Positions 25,330-33,661 of a DNA stretch of 64,000 nucleotides are shown in pieces; position 1 is the first letter of the stretch, and every line of letters begins with the position of its first letter. The notes beneath the pieces were generated by a model. The model did no database searches and was not told the DNA's origin. It was given only the letters and a program-made list of their open reading frames with translations. A program made the position numbers and the translations under genes. The stretch is from Bacteroidales bacterium (GTDB lineage: Bacteria > Bacteroidota > Bacteroidia > Bacteroidales > F082), in contig JAFYHS010000018.1 in the NCBI GenBank assembly GCA_017539045.1, positions 45,715 to 109,714 on the forward strand, given 5' to 3'.

Positions 25330-25935
25330 ATGAAAAGATCGGCCATCCTATTAAGTCTAATGGTTTTGCTTTCCACAGCGGCGTTGGCTCAAAATTCAGA
25401 AAAGCCCTATTCATTAGTGGCGCATGTTGGCGGTGGAAGTGGTTCTTTTCCTTTCCTGGATGGCGATATGACTACCAGCCATCGCATTGCTGCATTGGGA
25501 ATCGATGGTAAATATGATTTTGCCGAACACTGGTCGCTTTTGGTAGGTTTGGACTACCAATTCTGGTATTTCAAAGGCTATTATATTCATAGTGACCCCG
25601 ATGGCGTTGAGCATCATCCCTACACAGCGACTGGACATATCGTGCGACTACCCATCCGTTTGGAGTATCACAAGCGCTGGTTTTATTTGGCTTTTGGCCC
25701 TTATTTGGAAAAGGCATTCGGAGATGTTTCTGCAGGCAGCATCAAAGAGATTGCTACCCTCGGACCTACAATGGAAATGGGCGGTAGGATTCGACTTTCT
25801 GATAATGGCAAACTTCGAATCGGACTACAAACCTCAGTGGGAACCACACTCAGCATCGGCTATCATAATGAACTGTTTTTCGGACGAGTAGAAGCCAACG
25901 CTTTATTGCGGATTGGGTATGAATATCATTTCTAA
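25330..25935 (+). CDS. Outer-membrane beta-barrel protein
   Basis: A 201-residue exported protein with a signal peptide ending in ALAQ and strands ending in IGYEYHF, a typical outer-membrane C-terminus. Segments such as GIDGKYDFAEHWSLLVGLDYQFWYFKG and LRIGLQTSVGTTLSIGYHNELF alternate polar and hydrophobic residues. It is not an obvious paralogue of the copy A/B barrels. Function is unknown. Confidence 0.6.
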   Translation: MKRSAILLSLMVLLSTAALAQNSEKPYSLVAHVGGGSGSFPFLDGDMTTSHRIAALGIDGKYDFAEHWSLLVGLDYQFWYFKGYYIHSDPDGVEHHPYTATGHIVRLPIRLEYHKRWFYLAFGPYLEKAFGDVSAGSIKEIATLGPTMEMGGRIRLSDNGKLRIGLQTSVGTTLSIGYHNELFFGRVEANALLRIGYEYHF

Positions 25936-25966
25936 CATTGCTGAAAGATTTAAAATTCAAACCATT

Positions 25967-26557
25967 ATGAAAAAATTAGTTTTGTTTCTCGGAATGCTAC
26001 TTGTGATAGGTAGCCTCCACGCCCAAGAAAAGGGGCAATTCGTGCTTCAAGCCGAAGCCAATGCCGGCGTGCTTTTCCACGATTTGTTGAAAGACAATCG
26101 AAAAGTTCATCCCGAAGTTGCCCTTGGAGCGGTTTTCGGCTATCAAGTCGGCAACCATTTGAGCATAGGCATTGGTGCCAATGTCCGCCAAACCTCGGAT
26201 GTGGTCACTTGGCTGCCCGTGTTCGCCTCGGCCAAGTATCGCTTCAATGGCAGCAATGTCAAACCCTTTGTGGAGGCCCGTTGCGGCTACGCCTTTTGCT
26301 TGTTGGGCTTGGGCTATAAAGGTAGTAGCAAAGGAAGTAGTTATGTGTCGTCGGCCTTATGCGAGGGGTTTTATGCCACAGTGGCTGGCGGTTGTTCGTT
26401 CGGACATTCCGATGTCGGCCTTGGTGTGCAGTTTGTCAATATCCACACCTACGAAATGGGCTGGAACATTGCGGGAGATCCTTTCAGTTACGAGAGCCAA
26501 AACATTAAACCCGCTGTTTTCGTCAGCTATGCATACAATTTCCATTTCGGAAAGTAA
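25967..26557 (+). CDS. Outer-membrane beta-barrel protein
   Basis: A 196-residue exported protein (signal ending in SLHAQ) with barrel-type strands and the end FVSYAYNFHFGK. The pattern GAVFGYQVGNHLSIGIGANVRQT and LPVFASAKYRFNGSNVKPFVEARCGYAF resembles general OMP beta-barrel families. The start was set at 25967 (MKKLVLFLG) because the longer frame overlaps the preceding gene and lacks a signal sequence at its start. Confidence 0.6.
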   Translation: MKKLVLFLGMLLVIGSLHAQEKGQFVLQAEANAGVLFHDLLKDNRKVHPEVALGAVFGYQVGNHLSIGIGANVRQTSDVVTWLPVFASAKYRFNGSNVKPFVEARCGYAFCLLGLGYKGSSKGSSYVSSALCEGFYATVAGGCSFGHSDVGLGVQFVNIHTYEMGWNIAGDPFSYESQNIKPAVFVSYAYNFHFGK

Positions 26558-26578
26558 ATAATTCAAATCCAAATAGTT

Positions 26579-27199
26579 ATGAAAACCAAATTTATCATCC
26601 TCGGTTTGCTCATCGCCATTGCGGTGCCTGCCTTCGCGCAGCGCGACACCATCCGGAGCAACAAGAACGAGTTCAGCTTCGGCTACGGCGTGAAACCTTC
26701 AAGCAGTTTCCGTTATAGCCCCGGCCATCACTATTATCCCTTGGAGGAACATGTCGGTGCCATTTATGCTACCTACACGCGCCGCCTCACCAAGGTCATC
26801 GGCATCGGAGCCACCTATTGCCTCGACCCACGCGTCTACACCTATTATGAAAAACCCAGCACCAAAGAAGGCCTTATTTGCCGCCTTGGCGAGACAAGCC
26901 ACACACTCATGTTTCACCTCAAAATCAACTGGCTCAACACCAAGTATGTGAACCTCTACAGCAAAGTCGGGCAAGGCATCATGGCTTGGGGCTATAACCT
27001 CAAGGAATACCGACCCGACTTGTATCAAATCAACATGCCGTCCAACAAATTCACAGACAGGATTAACTACGCCTACCAGTTTGTTCCCATCGGGGTAGAA
27101 GTCGGCACGAAGCAATACGCTGGCTTCATCCAATGCGGCTTGGGTATGGAAGGCATCATCAGCATCGGTTTTCGTTACGGACTAAAAGACAAGGAGTAA
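26579..27199 (+). CDS. Small outer-membrane beta-barrel protein (copy B)
   Basis: A 206-residue exported protein (signal ending in AFAQ), paralogous to the 23681 product over its whole length; shared blocks include FGYGVKP, GATYCLDPR, LKINWLNTKYVNLYSKV, GYNLKEYRPD and GFIQCGLGMEG. It is again followed within five bases by the matching lipoprotein gene, so the pair was duplicated as a unit. Confidence 0.6.
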   Translation: MKTKFIILGLLIAIAVPAFAQRDTIRSNKNEFSFGYGVKPSSSFRYSPGHHYYPLEEHVGAIYATYTRRLTKVIGIGATYCLDPRVYTYYEKPSTKEGLICRLGETSHTLMFHLKINWLNTKYVNLYSKVGQGIMAWGYNLKEYRPDLYQINMPSNKFTDRINYAYQFVPIGVEVGTKQYAGFIQCGLGMEGIISIGFRYGLKDKE

Positions 27200-27204
27200 A
27201 CGCC

Positions 27205-27810
27205 ATGAAAAGACACTTGATATTTTGCATCGCCCTCGTGGCCGTGATGGCCTCTTGCGTGAAAGAGCCTCAAATCTACCGTCGCCTCACCGATGAAGAA
27301 GCAGCCATCGTCCCTTATCAGATGGGGCAAACCATCCGAATGCTCAACCAAGACGACGACACGCTCTGCTTCACCGTTGTACACGACACCACTTATGTAG
27401 CCCATAACTACGACGATTACCGTTATCACCCTTACGGAAAAATGTCCATTGAGCCTCGTCCCTATTTCTATGCTCGTGAAGTGGTGCTTCAAAGTCCGCC
27501 CGAAGACAGTTGCCTGCTGCGATGCATCGTGGCACCCGAGAAGGTGGTCACCGTCACTTACGAAGAGCTCCGCCTTTACCAGGACCGAGATTTCTATTAT
27601 TGGCATACCATTCTAGGCCGCACCCTTCCCTTGAACGACCTGGCCACCACCACCGTCACGATTGGGGAAACCACCTACGAGGATGTGCATGTTGACCAAG
27701 GATCCTATATGGCAGACACCACCATGGTTTCCTATGCTTGGTACTACAGCGAACAGTTGGGATTGATTGCCGTCAAGCAGGGAGACAACTCGCTGACGTT
27801 GTTGCCTTAA
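27205..27810 (+). CDS. Lipoprotein of unknown function (copy B)
   Basis: A 201-residue lipoprotein (AVMASC, Cys about 18), paralogue of the 24293 product (shared LTDEEAAIVPYQMGQT, AWYYSEQLGLIAVKQGDNSLTLLP). The start at 27205 was chosen because the leader begins there; the longer frame overlaps the barrel gene. The TAA stop at 27808-27810 overlaps the stop of convergent aroQ. Confidence 0.6.
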   Translation: MKRHLIFCIALVAVMASCVKEPQIYRRLTDEEAAIVPYQMGQTIRMLNQDDDTLCFTVVHDTTYVAHNYDDYRYHPYGKMSIEPRPYFYAREVVLQSPPEDSCLLRCIVAPEKVVTVTYEELRLYQDRDFYYWHTILGRTLPLNDLATTTVTIGETTYEDVHVDQGSYMADTTMVSYAWYYSEQLGLIAVKQGDNSLTLLP

Positions 27811-28217
27811 AAGGTTTCAATGGCCAAAGCGTAGCCTTCCAAGCCTTTTCCCATAATGCATTTCACACAAGCCTCACTGGTGAAGGAATGTCGCCGGTAA
27901 GGCTCTCTTTTTGAAATGTCGGAGATATGAACCTCCACCACGGGGATGCTGATGGCACGGATGCAGTCGGCAAGGGCGATGGAAGTGTGGGCATAGCCGC
28001 CGGGGTTCATCACCACGGCGTCGTATTGTCCGTCGGCGGCTTGCAGCTGGTCGATCAAAACGCCCTCGTGGTTGGATTGGCAATAATGGATTTCGTGCTG
28101 TGGGAAACGCTCGCGAAGCTGTGGCAGGTAGTCGTCGAAGGAGAGACGTCCGTAAATTTCGGGTTCGCGCTTGCCCAAAAGGTTCAGATTGGGTCCGTTG
28201 AGGATGAGAATTTTCAT
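27807..28217 (-). CDS. aroQ: Type II 3-dehydroquinate dehydratase
   Basis: A 136-residue type II dehydroquinase: opening ILILNGPNLNLLGKREPEIYG (Arg17 and the catalytic Tyr22), NPGGYAHTSIAL and EVHISDISKREPYRRHS, which carry the substrate-binding and catalytic His region. It makes 3-dehydroshikimate in the shikimate pathway, normally as a dodecamer. The start was set at 28217, 16 bases after a promoter box. It is monocistronic and convergent with the lipoprotein operon. Confidence 0.95.
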   Translation of the reverse strand: MKILILNGPNLNLLGKREPEIYGRLSFDDYLPQLRERFPQHEIHYCQSNHEGVLIDQLQAADGQYDAVVMNPGGYAHTSIALADCIRAISIPVVEVHISDISKREPYRRHSFTSEACVKCIMGKGLEGYALAIETF

Positions 28218-28232
28218 CGTGTTTTGTTTTTG

Positions 28233-28240
28233 CAAAAATA
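28233..28240 (-). promoter_or_regulatory. Promoter -7 box of aroQ
   Basis: TATTTTTG on the minus strand followed by CA. Confidence 0.5.
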
Positions 28241-28302
28241 GGTTTTTTAAGGACTTGTGCGAAAAAGAAGGCTTAAAATTTGGTGTATATCAATAATTTT
28301 CC

Positions 28303-28310
28303 TATTTTTG
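28303..28310 (+). promoter_or_regulatory. Promoter -7 box of the aldo/keto reductase gene
   Basis: TATTTTTG, 18 bases before the ATG at 28328, divergent from the aroQ promoter. Confidence 0.5.
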
Positions 28311-28327
28311 TGCAAAATTCGTCAGCC

Positions 28328-29359
28328 ATGAAAACCATCACATTAGGCAAGACCAACCTGAAGGTGAACAAGAACGGTTTTGGTGCGCTTCCCATCCAAA
28401 GGATTAGCGAGAAAGAAGCCGTCTATTTGCTGCATAAAGCCTATGACAACGGCATCAATTTTTATGACACGGCTCGTTTTTATACCGACAGCGAGGAGAA
28501 GATCGGCGCAGCCTTTGGCGACCGTCGCAACAAGGTGTTGATAGCTTCGAAGACGGCGGCCACCACCATTGAGGATTTTTGGAAGGATCTGCACACCACG
28601 TTGAAGAACCTGAAGACCGACTACCTCGATTTGTATCAGTTCCACAACCCGGACTATTGTCCGCGTCCCGGCGACAAACAGGGCTTGTATGATGCCATGA
28701 AGGTGGCCAAACGCCAAGGTAAGGTGCGTTTCATTGGCATCAGCAACCACCGTCAGAACGTTGCCATGGAGGCTATCGAGCGCGACTGCTACGATACGTT
28801 GCAGTATCCCTTCTCTTATCTCTCGTCGGAGGAGGACCAGAAGATTGTGGATGCCTGCTTTAAGCACAATATGGGCTTCATTTGCATGAAGGCGATGGCG
28901 GGCGGACTTATCACCGATTCGGCATTGGCTTATGCCTTCCTCAACCAGTTCGACCACGCTTTGCCAATCTGGGGTATACAGCGTGAGAGTGAGTTGGATG
29001 AGTTCCTTTCGTATCAAGACCATGAGCCCGAGCTCTCTTCCGCCTCCTGGCGTAAGATCGATAAGGAGCGTGCCGAATTGTCGGGCAATTTCTGCCGTGG
29101 CTATGGCTATTGCATGCCTTGCCCTGTGGGCATACAAATCAACGACTGCGCTCGTATGAGCCTCTTCTTGCGACGCGCCCCGCTGAGCGTCTACCTCACC
29201 GAGGAATGGGCCGAGAAGATGAAACAGATCGAGAAATGCAAACACTGCAACGCTTGCCGCTCCAAATGTCCTTATGGATTGAACACCCCCGAACTGCTCC
29301 AGAAGAACTACGCTGACTTCAAGGAGTTTTGGGCCAAGAAGCAGGCAGGAGAACTTTGA
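28328..29359 (+). CDS. Aldo/keto reductase with C-terminal Fe-S cluster motifs
   Basis: A 343-residue fusion of an aldo/keto reductase barrel with a ferredoxin-like tail. The barrel shows the catalytic set Asp and Tyr (INFYDTARFYTDSEEKIG), Lys (IASKT) and His (LYQFHNPD). The tail has C-x5-C-x2-C (CRGYGYCMPC) and C-x2-C-x2-C-x3-C (CKHCNACRSKCP) motifs. Such proteins occur in anaerobes and probably pass electrons between Fe-S clusters and NAD(P)H. The substrate is unknown. Confidence 0.88.
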   Translation: MKTITLGKTNLKVNKNGFGALPIQRISEKEAVYLLHKAYDNGINFYDTARFYTDSEEKIGAAFGDRRNKVLIASKTAATTIEDFWKDLHTTLKNLKTDYLDLYQFHNPDYCPRPGDKQGLYDAMKVAKRQGKVRFIGISNHRQNVAMEAIERDCYDTLQYPFSYLSSEEDQKIVDACFKHNMGFICMKAMAGGLITDSALAYAFLNQFDHALPIWGIQRESELDEFLSYQDHEPELSSASWRKIDKERAELSGNFCRGYGYCMPCPVGIQINDCARMSLFLRRAPLSVYLTEEWAEKMKQIEKCKHCNACRSKCPYGLNTPELLQKNYADFKEFWAKKQAGEL

Positions 29360-29402
29360 GCTATTTTGAGTTTTTATGGAATCTTAACTAAAATACAATC
29401 AT

Positions 29403-29897
29403 ATGAAAAAACTATTCATTTCATTAGTTGTCTTGTTCGTTGTTGGCCTTTCATGTTCGTATGCTCAGTCTGAACAATACGCCATTGGAATCGAAAAGGC
29501 GGGAATAGGCCATAAGTTTTATCATCAAAATGGAGTGTTCATCAATTCGATCAGCCAGATGAAAGCTTCCGTGGGCAGTGATAAAGAGGCACTTCGCCAG
29601 TTGCGTTGGGCAAGCTTTGACACAGGCGCCAGTTATTTCTTCAGCTTTGCAGGTGGCTTTGCATTGGGCTGGGAAATTGCGGACTTGATTAAGGGTAAAG
29701 GTATTAATGCTCCTGTGCTGATTGGTGGAGCCGCTTCAATAGGTGTCGGTTTCCTGTTTACTTACTTGGCAGATCGAAGGATGGTAAAAGGAGCGACGAT
29801 TTATAACGAACACTTGGGCGTGACTTCGTATGGCTCGCCCGTCGAACTCGACTTTGGCTTAGTGCCAGGTGGTGTCGGGCTGACGTTGAGTTTCTAA
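29403..29897 (+). CDS. Exported protein with two hydrophobic segments, unknown family
   Basis: A 164-residue protein with a signal peptide (VVGLSCSYAQ), a middle hydrophobic stretch (YFFSFAGGFALGWEI), a second one (APVLIGGAASIGVGFLFTYLA) and a beta-type end (FGLVPGGVGLTLSF). It could be a small membrane or outer-membrane protein. I do not recognise a family. It follows the reductase gene by 43 bases and ends at a strong terminator. Confidence 0.55.
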   Translation: MKKLFISLVVLFVVGLSCSYAQSEQYAIGIEKAGIGHKFYHQNGVFINSISQMKASVGSDKEALRQLRWASFDTGASYFFSFAGGFALGWEIADLIKGKGINAPVLIGGAASIGVGFLFTYLADRRMVKGATIYNEHLGVTSYGSPVELDFGLVPGGVGLTLSF

Positions 29898-29911
29898 TTC
29901 ATTCCACAGTA

Positions 29912-29955
29912 AATCAAAAAGCTCCGTTCCCTATTGGGAACGGAGCTTTTTGATT
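29912..29955. terminator. Bidirectional terminator
   Basis: A perfect 20-bp stem (29912-29931 with 29936-29955) with loop TATT, flanked by A- and T-runs, between the convergent 29403 gene and ferritin. Confidence 0.92.
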
Positions 29956-29974
29956 GTTAAAGGCTTGCTGAGTA

Positions 29975-30487
29975 TTATTTCAGCGGGCTGGGCGTGTGGT
30001 ATTCACGGGCGCCGAGCTCCTTGTCGAGCATGATCATGCCACCGATATGGTCGCCAATCATCTTGGCTTGACGCACGAGGTCGCGGGCGTTCTCTTCCTC
30101 TTCCACCTGCTCGTCGATGAACCAGGCGAGGAAGTTGGCGGCAGCGCGGTCTTTGTCTTCGTCAGCGATGTCGCACAGGTTGTTGATCATGGCGGTCACT
30201 TTCTTCTCGTGGGCGAGGGTGTCTTCGAAGGTGGCCAGGACGCTCTTCCAGCTGGTCTGCACCTTGGCGATAGGGGCCAAGACGACTTTCTCATCTTGTG
30301 CGTGCAGGTAGTTGATCATGATGGCGGCGTGGGCTTGTTCCTCGAGGAACTGCACCTTGTACCAGTGGGCGATGCCATGGAAACCCTTGGCATAGATGTC
30401 TTGAGACATGCTCAGATAGAGATAGGCCGACCACATCTCAGCATTGATTTGGTCGTTGATGGCCTTGGCTAATTTCTTGCTAATCAT
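29975..30487 (-). CDS. ftnA: Ferritin
   Basis: A 170-residue bacterial ferritin. The four-helix ferroxidase residues appear in INAEMWSAYLYLSMS, FLEEQAHAAIMINYL and the late helix block FIDEQVEEEENARDLV. It oxidises and stores iron in a 24-subunit shell and limits hydroxyl radical damage. It lies 20 bases downstream of the rubrerythrin gene, so the two form an iron and oxidative stress operon. Confidence 0.93.
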   Translation of the reverse strand: MISKKLAKAINDQINAEMWSAYLYLSMSQDIYAKGFHGIAHWYKVQFLEEQAHAAIMINYLHAQDEKVVLAPIAKVQTSWKSVLATFEDTLAHEKKVTAMINNLCDIADEDKDRAAANFLAWFIDEQVEEEENARDLVRQAKMIGDHIGGMIMLDKELGAREYHTPSPLK

Positions 30488-30507
30488 GGTGATATCAAAT
30501 TAAAGGA

Positions 30508-31056
30508 TTATTTTTCGAAATAACGTTTGTAAAGGCCCTCAAAGCCTTTGCCGTGGCGGGCTTCGTCTTTGGCCATCTCGTGGACGGTGTCGTGGATGGC
30601 GTCGAGGTTGCGCTCTTTGGCCACGCGGGCGATGCGCATCTTCTCTTCGCAGGCGCCACATTCGGCGATCATGCGCTTGTAAAGGTTGGTCTTGGTGTCC
30701 CAAACCACTTCACCCAGCAGTTCGGCGAAACGTGAACAGTGGTCGGCCTCTTCGAAGGCATAGCGTTTGAAGGCCTCGGCGATTTCGGGATAGCCTTCAC
30801 GGTCGGCTTGGCGGCTCATGGCCAGATACATGCCTACCTCGGTGGCCTCCCCCATGAATTGGGCGTTGAGATCCTTGATCATCTCGTCGCCAGTGCCTTT
30901 GGCGATGCCGAGGACGTGCTCGGTGACGAAATTCAAGGCAGCGCTTTCGTCGACGACTTTCCATTCAACGATTTGCTTGCATTGTGGGCAGCGCTCGGGG
31001 GCTTCCTCACCTTCGTGAACATACCCGCAGATGGGGCAGATGAATTTTTTCTTCAT
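30508..31056 (-). CDS. Reverse rubrerythrin (rubredoxin first)
   Basis: A 182-residue protein with the domains in the reversed order. The N-terminal rubredoxin has Cys7, Cys10, Cys23 and Cys26 (CPICGY...CPQC); the ferritin-like diiron domain follows ([53 protein letters not shown]). Such proteins act as NADH-linked peroxidases in anaerobes, with electrons passed from the rubredoxin iron to the diiron site. Operon with ferritin. Confidence 0.9.
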   Translation of the reverse strand: MKKKFICPICGYVHEGEEAPERCPQCKQIVEWKVVDESAALNFVTEHVLGIAKGTGDEMIKDLNAQFMGEATEVGMYLAMSRQADREGYPEIAEAFKRYAFEEADHCSRFAELLGEVVWDTKTNLYKRMIAECGACEEKMRIARVAKERNLDAIHDTVHEMAKDEARHGKGFEGLYKRYFEK

Positions 31057-31108
31057 AGATGTCAGTATTTGATGATTTTGAGTTAGTTATTCTTGACGGA
31101 TAGAAACG

Positions 31109-31116
31109 CAAAGATA
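31109..31116 (-). promoter_or_regulatory. Promoter -7 box of the rubrerythrin-ferritin operon
   Basis: TATCTTTG on the minus strand followed by CG, 53 bases before the ATG. Confidence 0.5.
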
Positions 31117-31176
31117 GGGTTTTTATTACATATGGCGTGACTTATTGAAAAAAATCTATTGAAAACGCTTTATGCC

Positions 31177-31494
31177 TTATGAATCAATGAAATAGTCGCA
31201 CGCGACCCGGTCTTTTCTGACTTTTTTGCAGTACTGGCTTATCTGTTGGTGCAACGGATGGTTCTTGTAACGTTCCATTGCCTCAAAGGAATTGAAAGTG
31301 GCTGTCAGCACGGCGTCGTAAGCCACCGCCGAGTCCTTGCAGTTGATGCCCACCTCTGCGCTGAGCAGCTCGGGGATCTGTCCTACCAAGGCCTCTAAGT
31401 GTTCCTTCATCCATTGCGCGTTTTCTTGGCGAGTGCGTCCTTCAGCCTCGTCGAGGAATTTCCACATTACGATGTGTTTCAAAACTTTTGTCAT
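31177..31494 (-). CDS. Dabb-domain (stress-responsive alpha/beta barrel) protein
   Basis: A 105-residue protein with the Dabb pattern: VLKHIVMWKF at the start, VGINC, AYDAVLTATFNSFEAMERYKNHPLHQ in the second half. These are small dimeric ferredoxin-like folds with no agreed function. The start at 31494 matches the family length and lies 20 bases after a promoter box. Confidence 0.85.
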   Translation of the reverse strand: MTKVLKHIVMWKFLDEAEGRTRQENAQWMKEHLEALVGQIPELLSAEVGINCKDSAVAYDAVLTATFNSFEAMERYKNHPLHQQISQYCKKVRKDRVACDYFIDS

Positions 31495-31514
31495 GGCGAT
31501 TGTCGTTGATGCCG

Positions 31515-31522
31515 CAAAAATA
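31515..31522 (-). promoter_or_regulatory. Promoter -7 box of the Dabb gene
   Basis: TATTTTTG on the minus strand followed by CG. Confidence 0.5.
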
Positions 31523-31557
31523 GTCCATTTTTGTTGTATTTGCACAGGATTTTGTTT

Positions 31558-31565
31558 TATCTTTG
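31558..31565 (+). promoter_or_regulatory. Promoter -7 box of nusB
   Basis: TATCTTTG followed by CA, 30 bases before the ATG at 31596, with a TTTG about 16 bases upstream. Confidence 0.5.
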
Positions 31566-31595
31566 CAAATTGTTTTTCTATATAGAATAATCGAG

Positions 31596-32549
31596 ATGTT
31601 GAATAGAAGATTTCTGAGAGTCAAGGCGTTGCAATCTATTTACGCCTATCATCAGTCCGAAAGTGCCAACCTGCCTCAAGCTGAACGACAGCTGCTTGAA
31701 GGGGTCGATGACCTCTATAAGCTGTTTGTCTACCAGCTTTCCTTCTGGGTGGAGCTGAAGCAGTTCGCCGAACGTCGTATCGAGGAGAACAAGCATAAGC
31801 ATTTCCCCACGGAAGAGGACCTGAACCCCAACATGAAGTTCGTCAACAATAGGATCCTCAAGGCCTTGGATGACAACAAGCATCTGATGAAACTGGAGGA
31901 ACAATATAAGATCAACTGGGCCGACTCCCGTGAGGATTTTATCCGCAATATGTTTACCAAGCTGACCGAAACGCCTGAGTACCAGGAGTATATGACCAAT
32001 GGGAAAGATAGTTTCAGCGATGACAAACGCTTCTTGGTGACAATCATCGACACTTATATGGCGGAGAACGGCTTGTTGTTCGACTACTATTCTGATCGCG
32101 ATCTTTCGTTCAACAGCGACTATCAGTTGGCCATCTATCTGCTTTGGAAATACATCAGCGAGTTGCCTGCCGACTTCAATGCCGATAGCATGCTGCCTCC
32201 GGTGTTCAAGGACGAGGCCGAAGACAAGGAGTTTGTGGTCAAACTGTTTGAGAAGACCATCCTCCATGCCGATGAGTATATGGAACTGGTCAAGGACAAC
32301 ATTTCCAATTGGGATTACGATCGCTTGGCCTTGATGGATAAGATCCTTATCTACATGGCGGTGACCGAGTTCGTCGAATTCCATTCCATCCCCGTGAAGG
32401 TGACCATCAACGAATACATCGAGATCTCGAAGTTCTACAGCACACCCGACAGCCGCAGGTTCATCAACGGCATGCTCGACAAGATAGCCACCGAACTGAA
32501 GGCGAACGGTAAACTCGTCAAGACGGGTATCGGCTTGATTGACAAATAA
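31596..32549 (+). CDS. nusB: Transcription antitermination factor NusB (long form)
   Basis: A 317-residue protein. The start MLNRRFLRVKALQSIYAYHQ and the C-terminal block DYDRLALMDKILIYMAVTEFVEFHSIPVKVTINEYIEISKFYSTPDSRRFINGMLDKI are NusB. Most NusB proteins have about 140 residues; here a large helical insertion lies between the first helix and the C-terminal core, as in other Bacteroidetes. NusB with NusE binds boxA RNA to support rRNA transcription. The next gene, porQ, starts 61 bases later. Confidence 0.92.
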   Translation: MLNRRFLRVKALQSIYAYHQSESANLPQAERQLLEGVDDLYKLFVYQLSFWVELKQFAERRIEENKHKHFPTEEDLNPNMKFVNNRILKALDDNKHLMKLEEQYKINWADSREDFIRNMFTKLTETPEYQEYMTNGKDSFSDDKRFLVTIIDTYMAENGLLFDYYSDRDLSFNSDYQLAIYLLWKYISELPADFNADSMLPPVFKDEAEDKEFVVKLFEKTILHADEYMELVKDNISNWDYDRLALMDKILIYMAVTEFVEFHSIPVKVTINEYIEISKFYSTPDSRRFINGMLDKIATELKANGKLVKTGIGLIDK

Positions 32550-32610
32550 AAGAAGAGGCTTTAATGCAATAATACAATAGGTTATTCCGTTATCATCGAA
32601 ACAACTCATT

Positions 32611-33660
32611 ATGAAACGATATCTCTACATCATAGGCGTCTGCATCCTTTCCGTTTTCACTCTGCGCACTCAGGCGCAAGTGACCAACGGCACCTATCGT
32701 GCCTTGACGGATGCCAATTCAGCCCGTGTGGTGGCATTGGGCGGCTTGCCGTTGCCTGTGCACGACGGCGACCTGCAGACGGCCGTGTTCAACCCTTCGG
32801 CCATCTCGCCCGAGATGAACAACCAACTGACGCTCTCTTATGTCGGTGACTTCAATGTCGGGACCAACTTTGCCACGGCGCAATACAGCCATACCTTCGA
32901 CAAGGTGGGTAGCTTCGCTGCATCGGTGCAGTATTACAACTATGGCAATATGGAGTACGCCTCGGAGAGCGGTTATGTCGATGGCGGCACCTTCAACGTG
33001 TCCGACTATGCCGTCACTCTTGGCTGGGGCCGTGAGCTGACCGACAAATGGAGCATCGGTGCCAATCTGAAGTATGCCGGTGTCCAATACGAGAGCGGTC
33101 GTGCCGGTGCTTTGGGCGTCGACGTGGCAGCTACCTATTGGTCCTACCATAACTGGGCTTTCACCCTTGCTGCACGTAACATCGGACGTCAGCTGTTCTC
33201 TGTCGAACTGAACACACTCGACAAATGGCTGCCTTACTCCGTTGATTTCATGGCTTCCAAGCGTCTCGACCACCTGCCGCTGACCATCATCATGGGCTAT
33301 CATGACATCCAACGTTGGAAGGTGACCTACAAGGATCCTTTGGACCTTGAAGGCTATTATGACCCTGTCACGGGCGAATACACCGAACCCAGCAAGGCGC
33401 GCCAGTTTGTCACCAACCTCGGATGCCATCTTCTGCTGGGCGGCGAGTTGGAGCTGGGCAAGAACCTTGTGCTGAGGGCTTCGTATAACTACGGCATCCA
33501 TCACGACATGGATGTGCCGACAGCCCGTACCCTGGTGGGCTTCTCTGCCGGCTTTGGCGTGAAGATCAAAGCTTTCCAAATCGACTATGCCCGTTCGAGA
33601 AACAACATCGTGGGCTCGCCCAACTTCCTGACCATCCGCATGGACCTGAGCAAGTTCTGA
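32611..33660 (+). CDS. porQ: Type IX secretion system protein PorQ
   Basis: A 349-residue outer-membrane barrel protein with a signal peptide (TLRTQAQ). The opening NGTYRALTDANSARVVALGGLPLPVHDGDLQTAVFNPSAISPEMNNQLTLSYVG is characteristic of PorQ, a PorV-like barrel. PorQ works with PorZ and PorU in the attachment of type IX cargo to the cell surface. No other T9SS genes are in the window, which is common because they are scattered. It is two bases from recF. Confidence 0.88.
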   Translation: MKRYLYIIGVCILSVFTLRTQAQVTNGTYRALTDANSARVVALGGLPLPVHDGDLQTAVFNPSAISPEMNNQLTLSYVGDFNVGTNFATAQYSHTFDKVGSFAASVQYYNYGNMEYASESGYVDGGTFNVSDYAVTLGWGRELTDKWSIGANLKYAGVQYESGRAGALGVDVAATYWSYHNWAFTLAARNIGRQLFSVELNTLDKWLPYSVDFMASKRLDHLPLTIIMGYHDIQRWKVTYKDPLDLEGYYDPVTGEYTEPSKARQFVTNLGCHLLLGGELELGKNLVLRASYNYGIHHDMDVPTARTLVGFSAGFGVKIKAFQIDYARSRNNIVGSPNFLTIRMDLSKF

Positions 33661-33661
33661 C

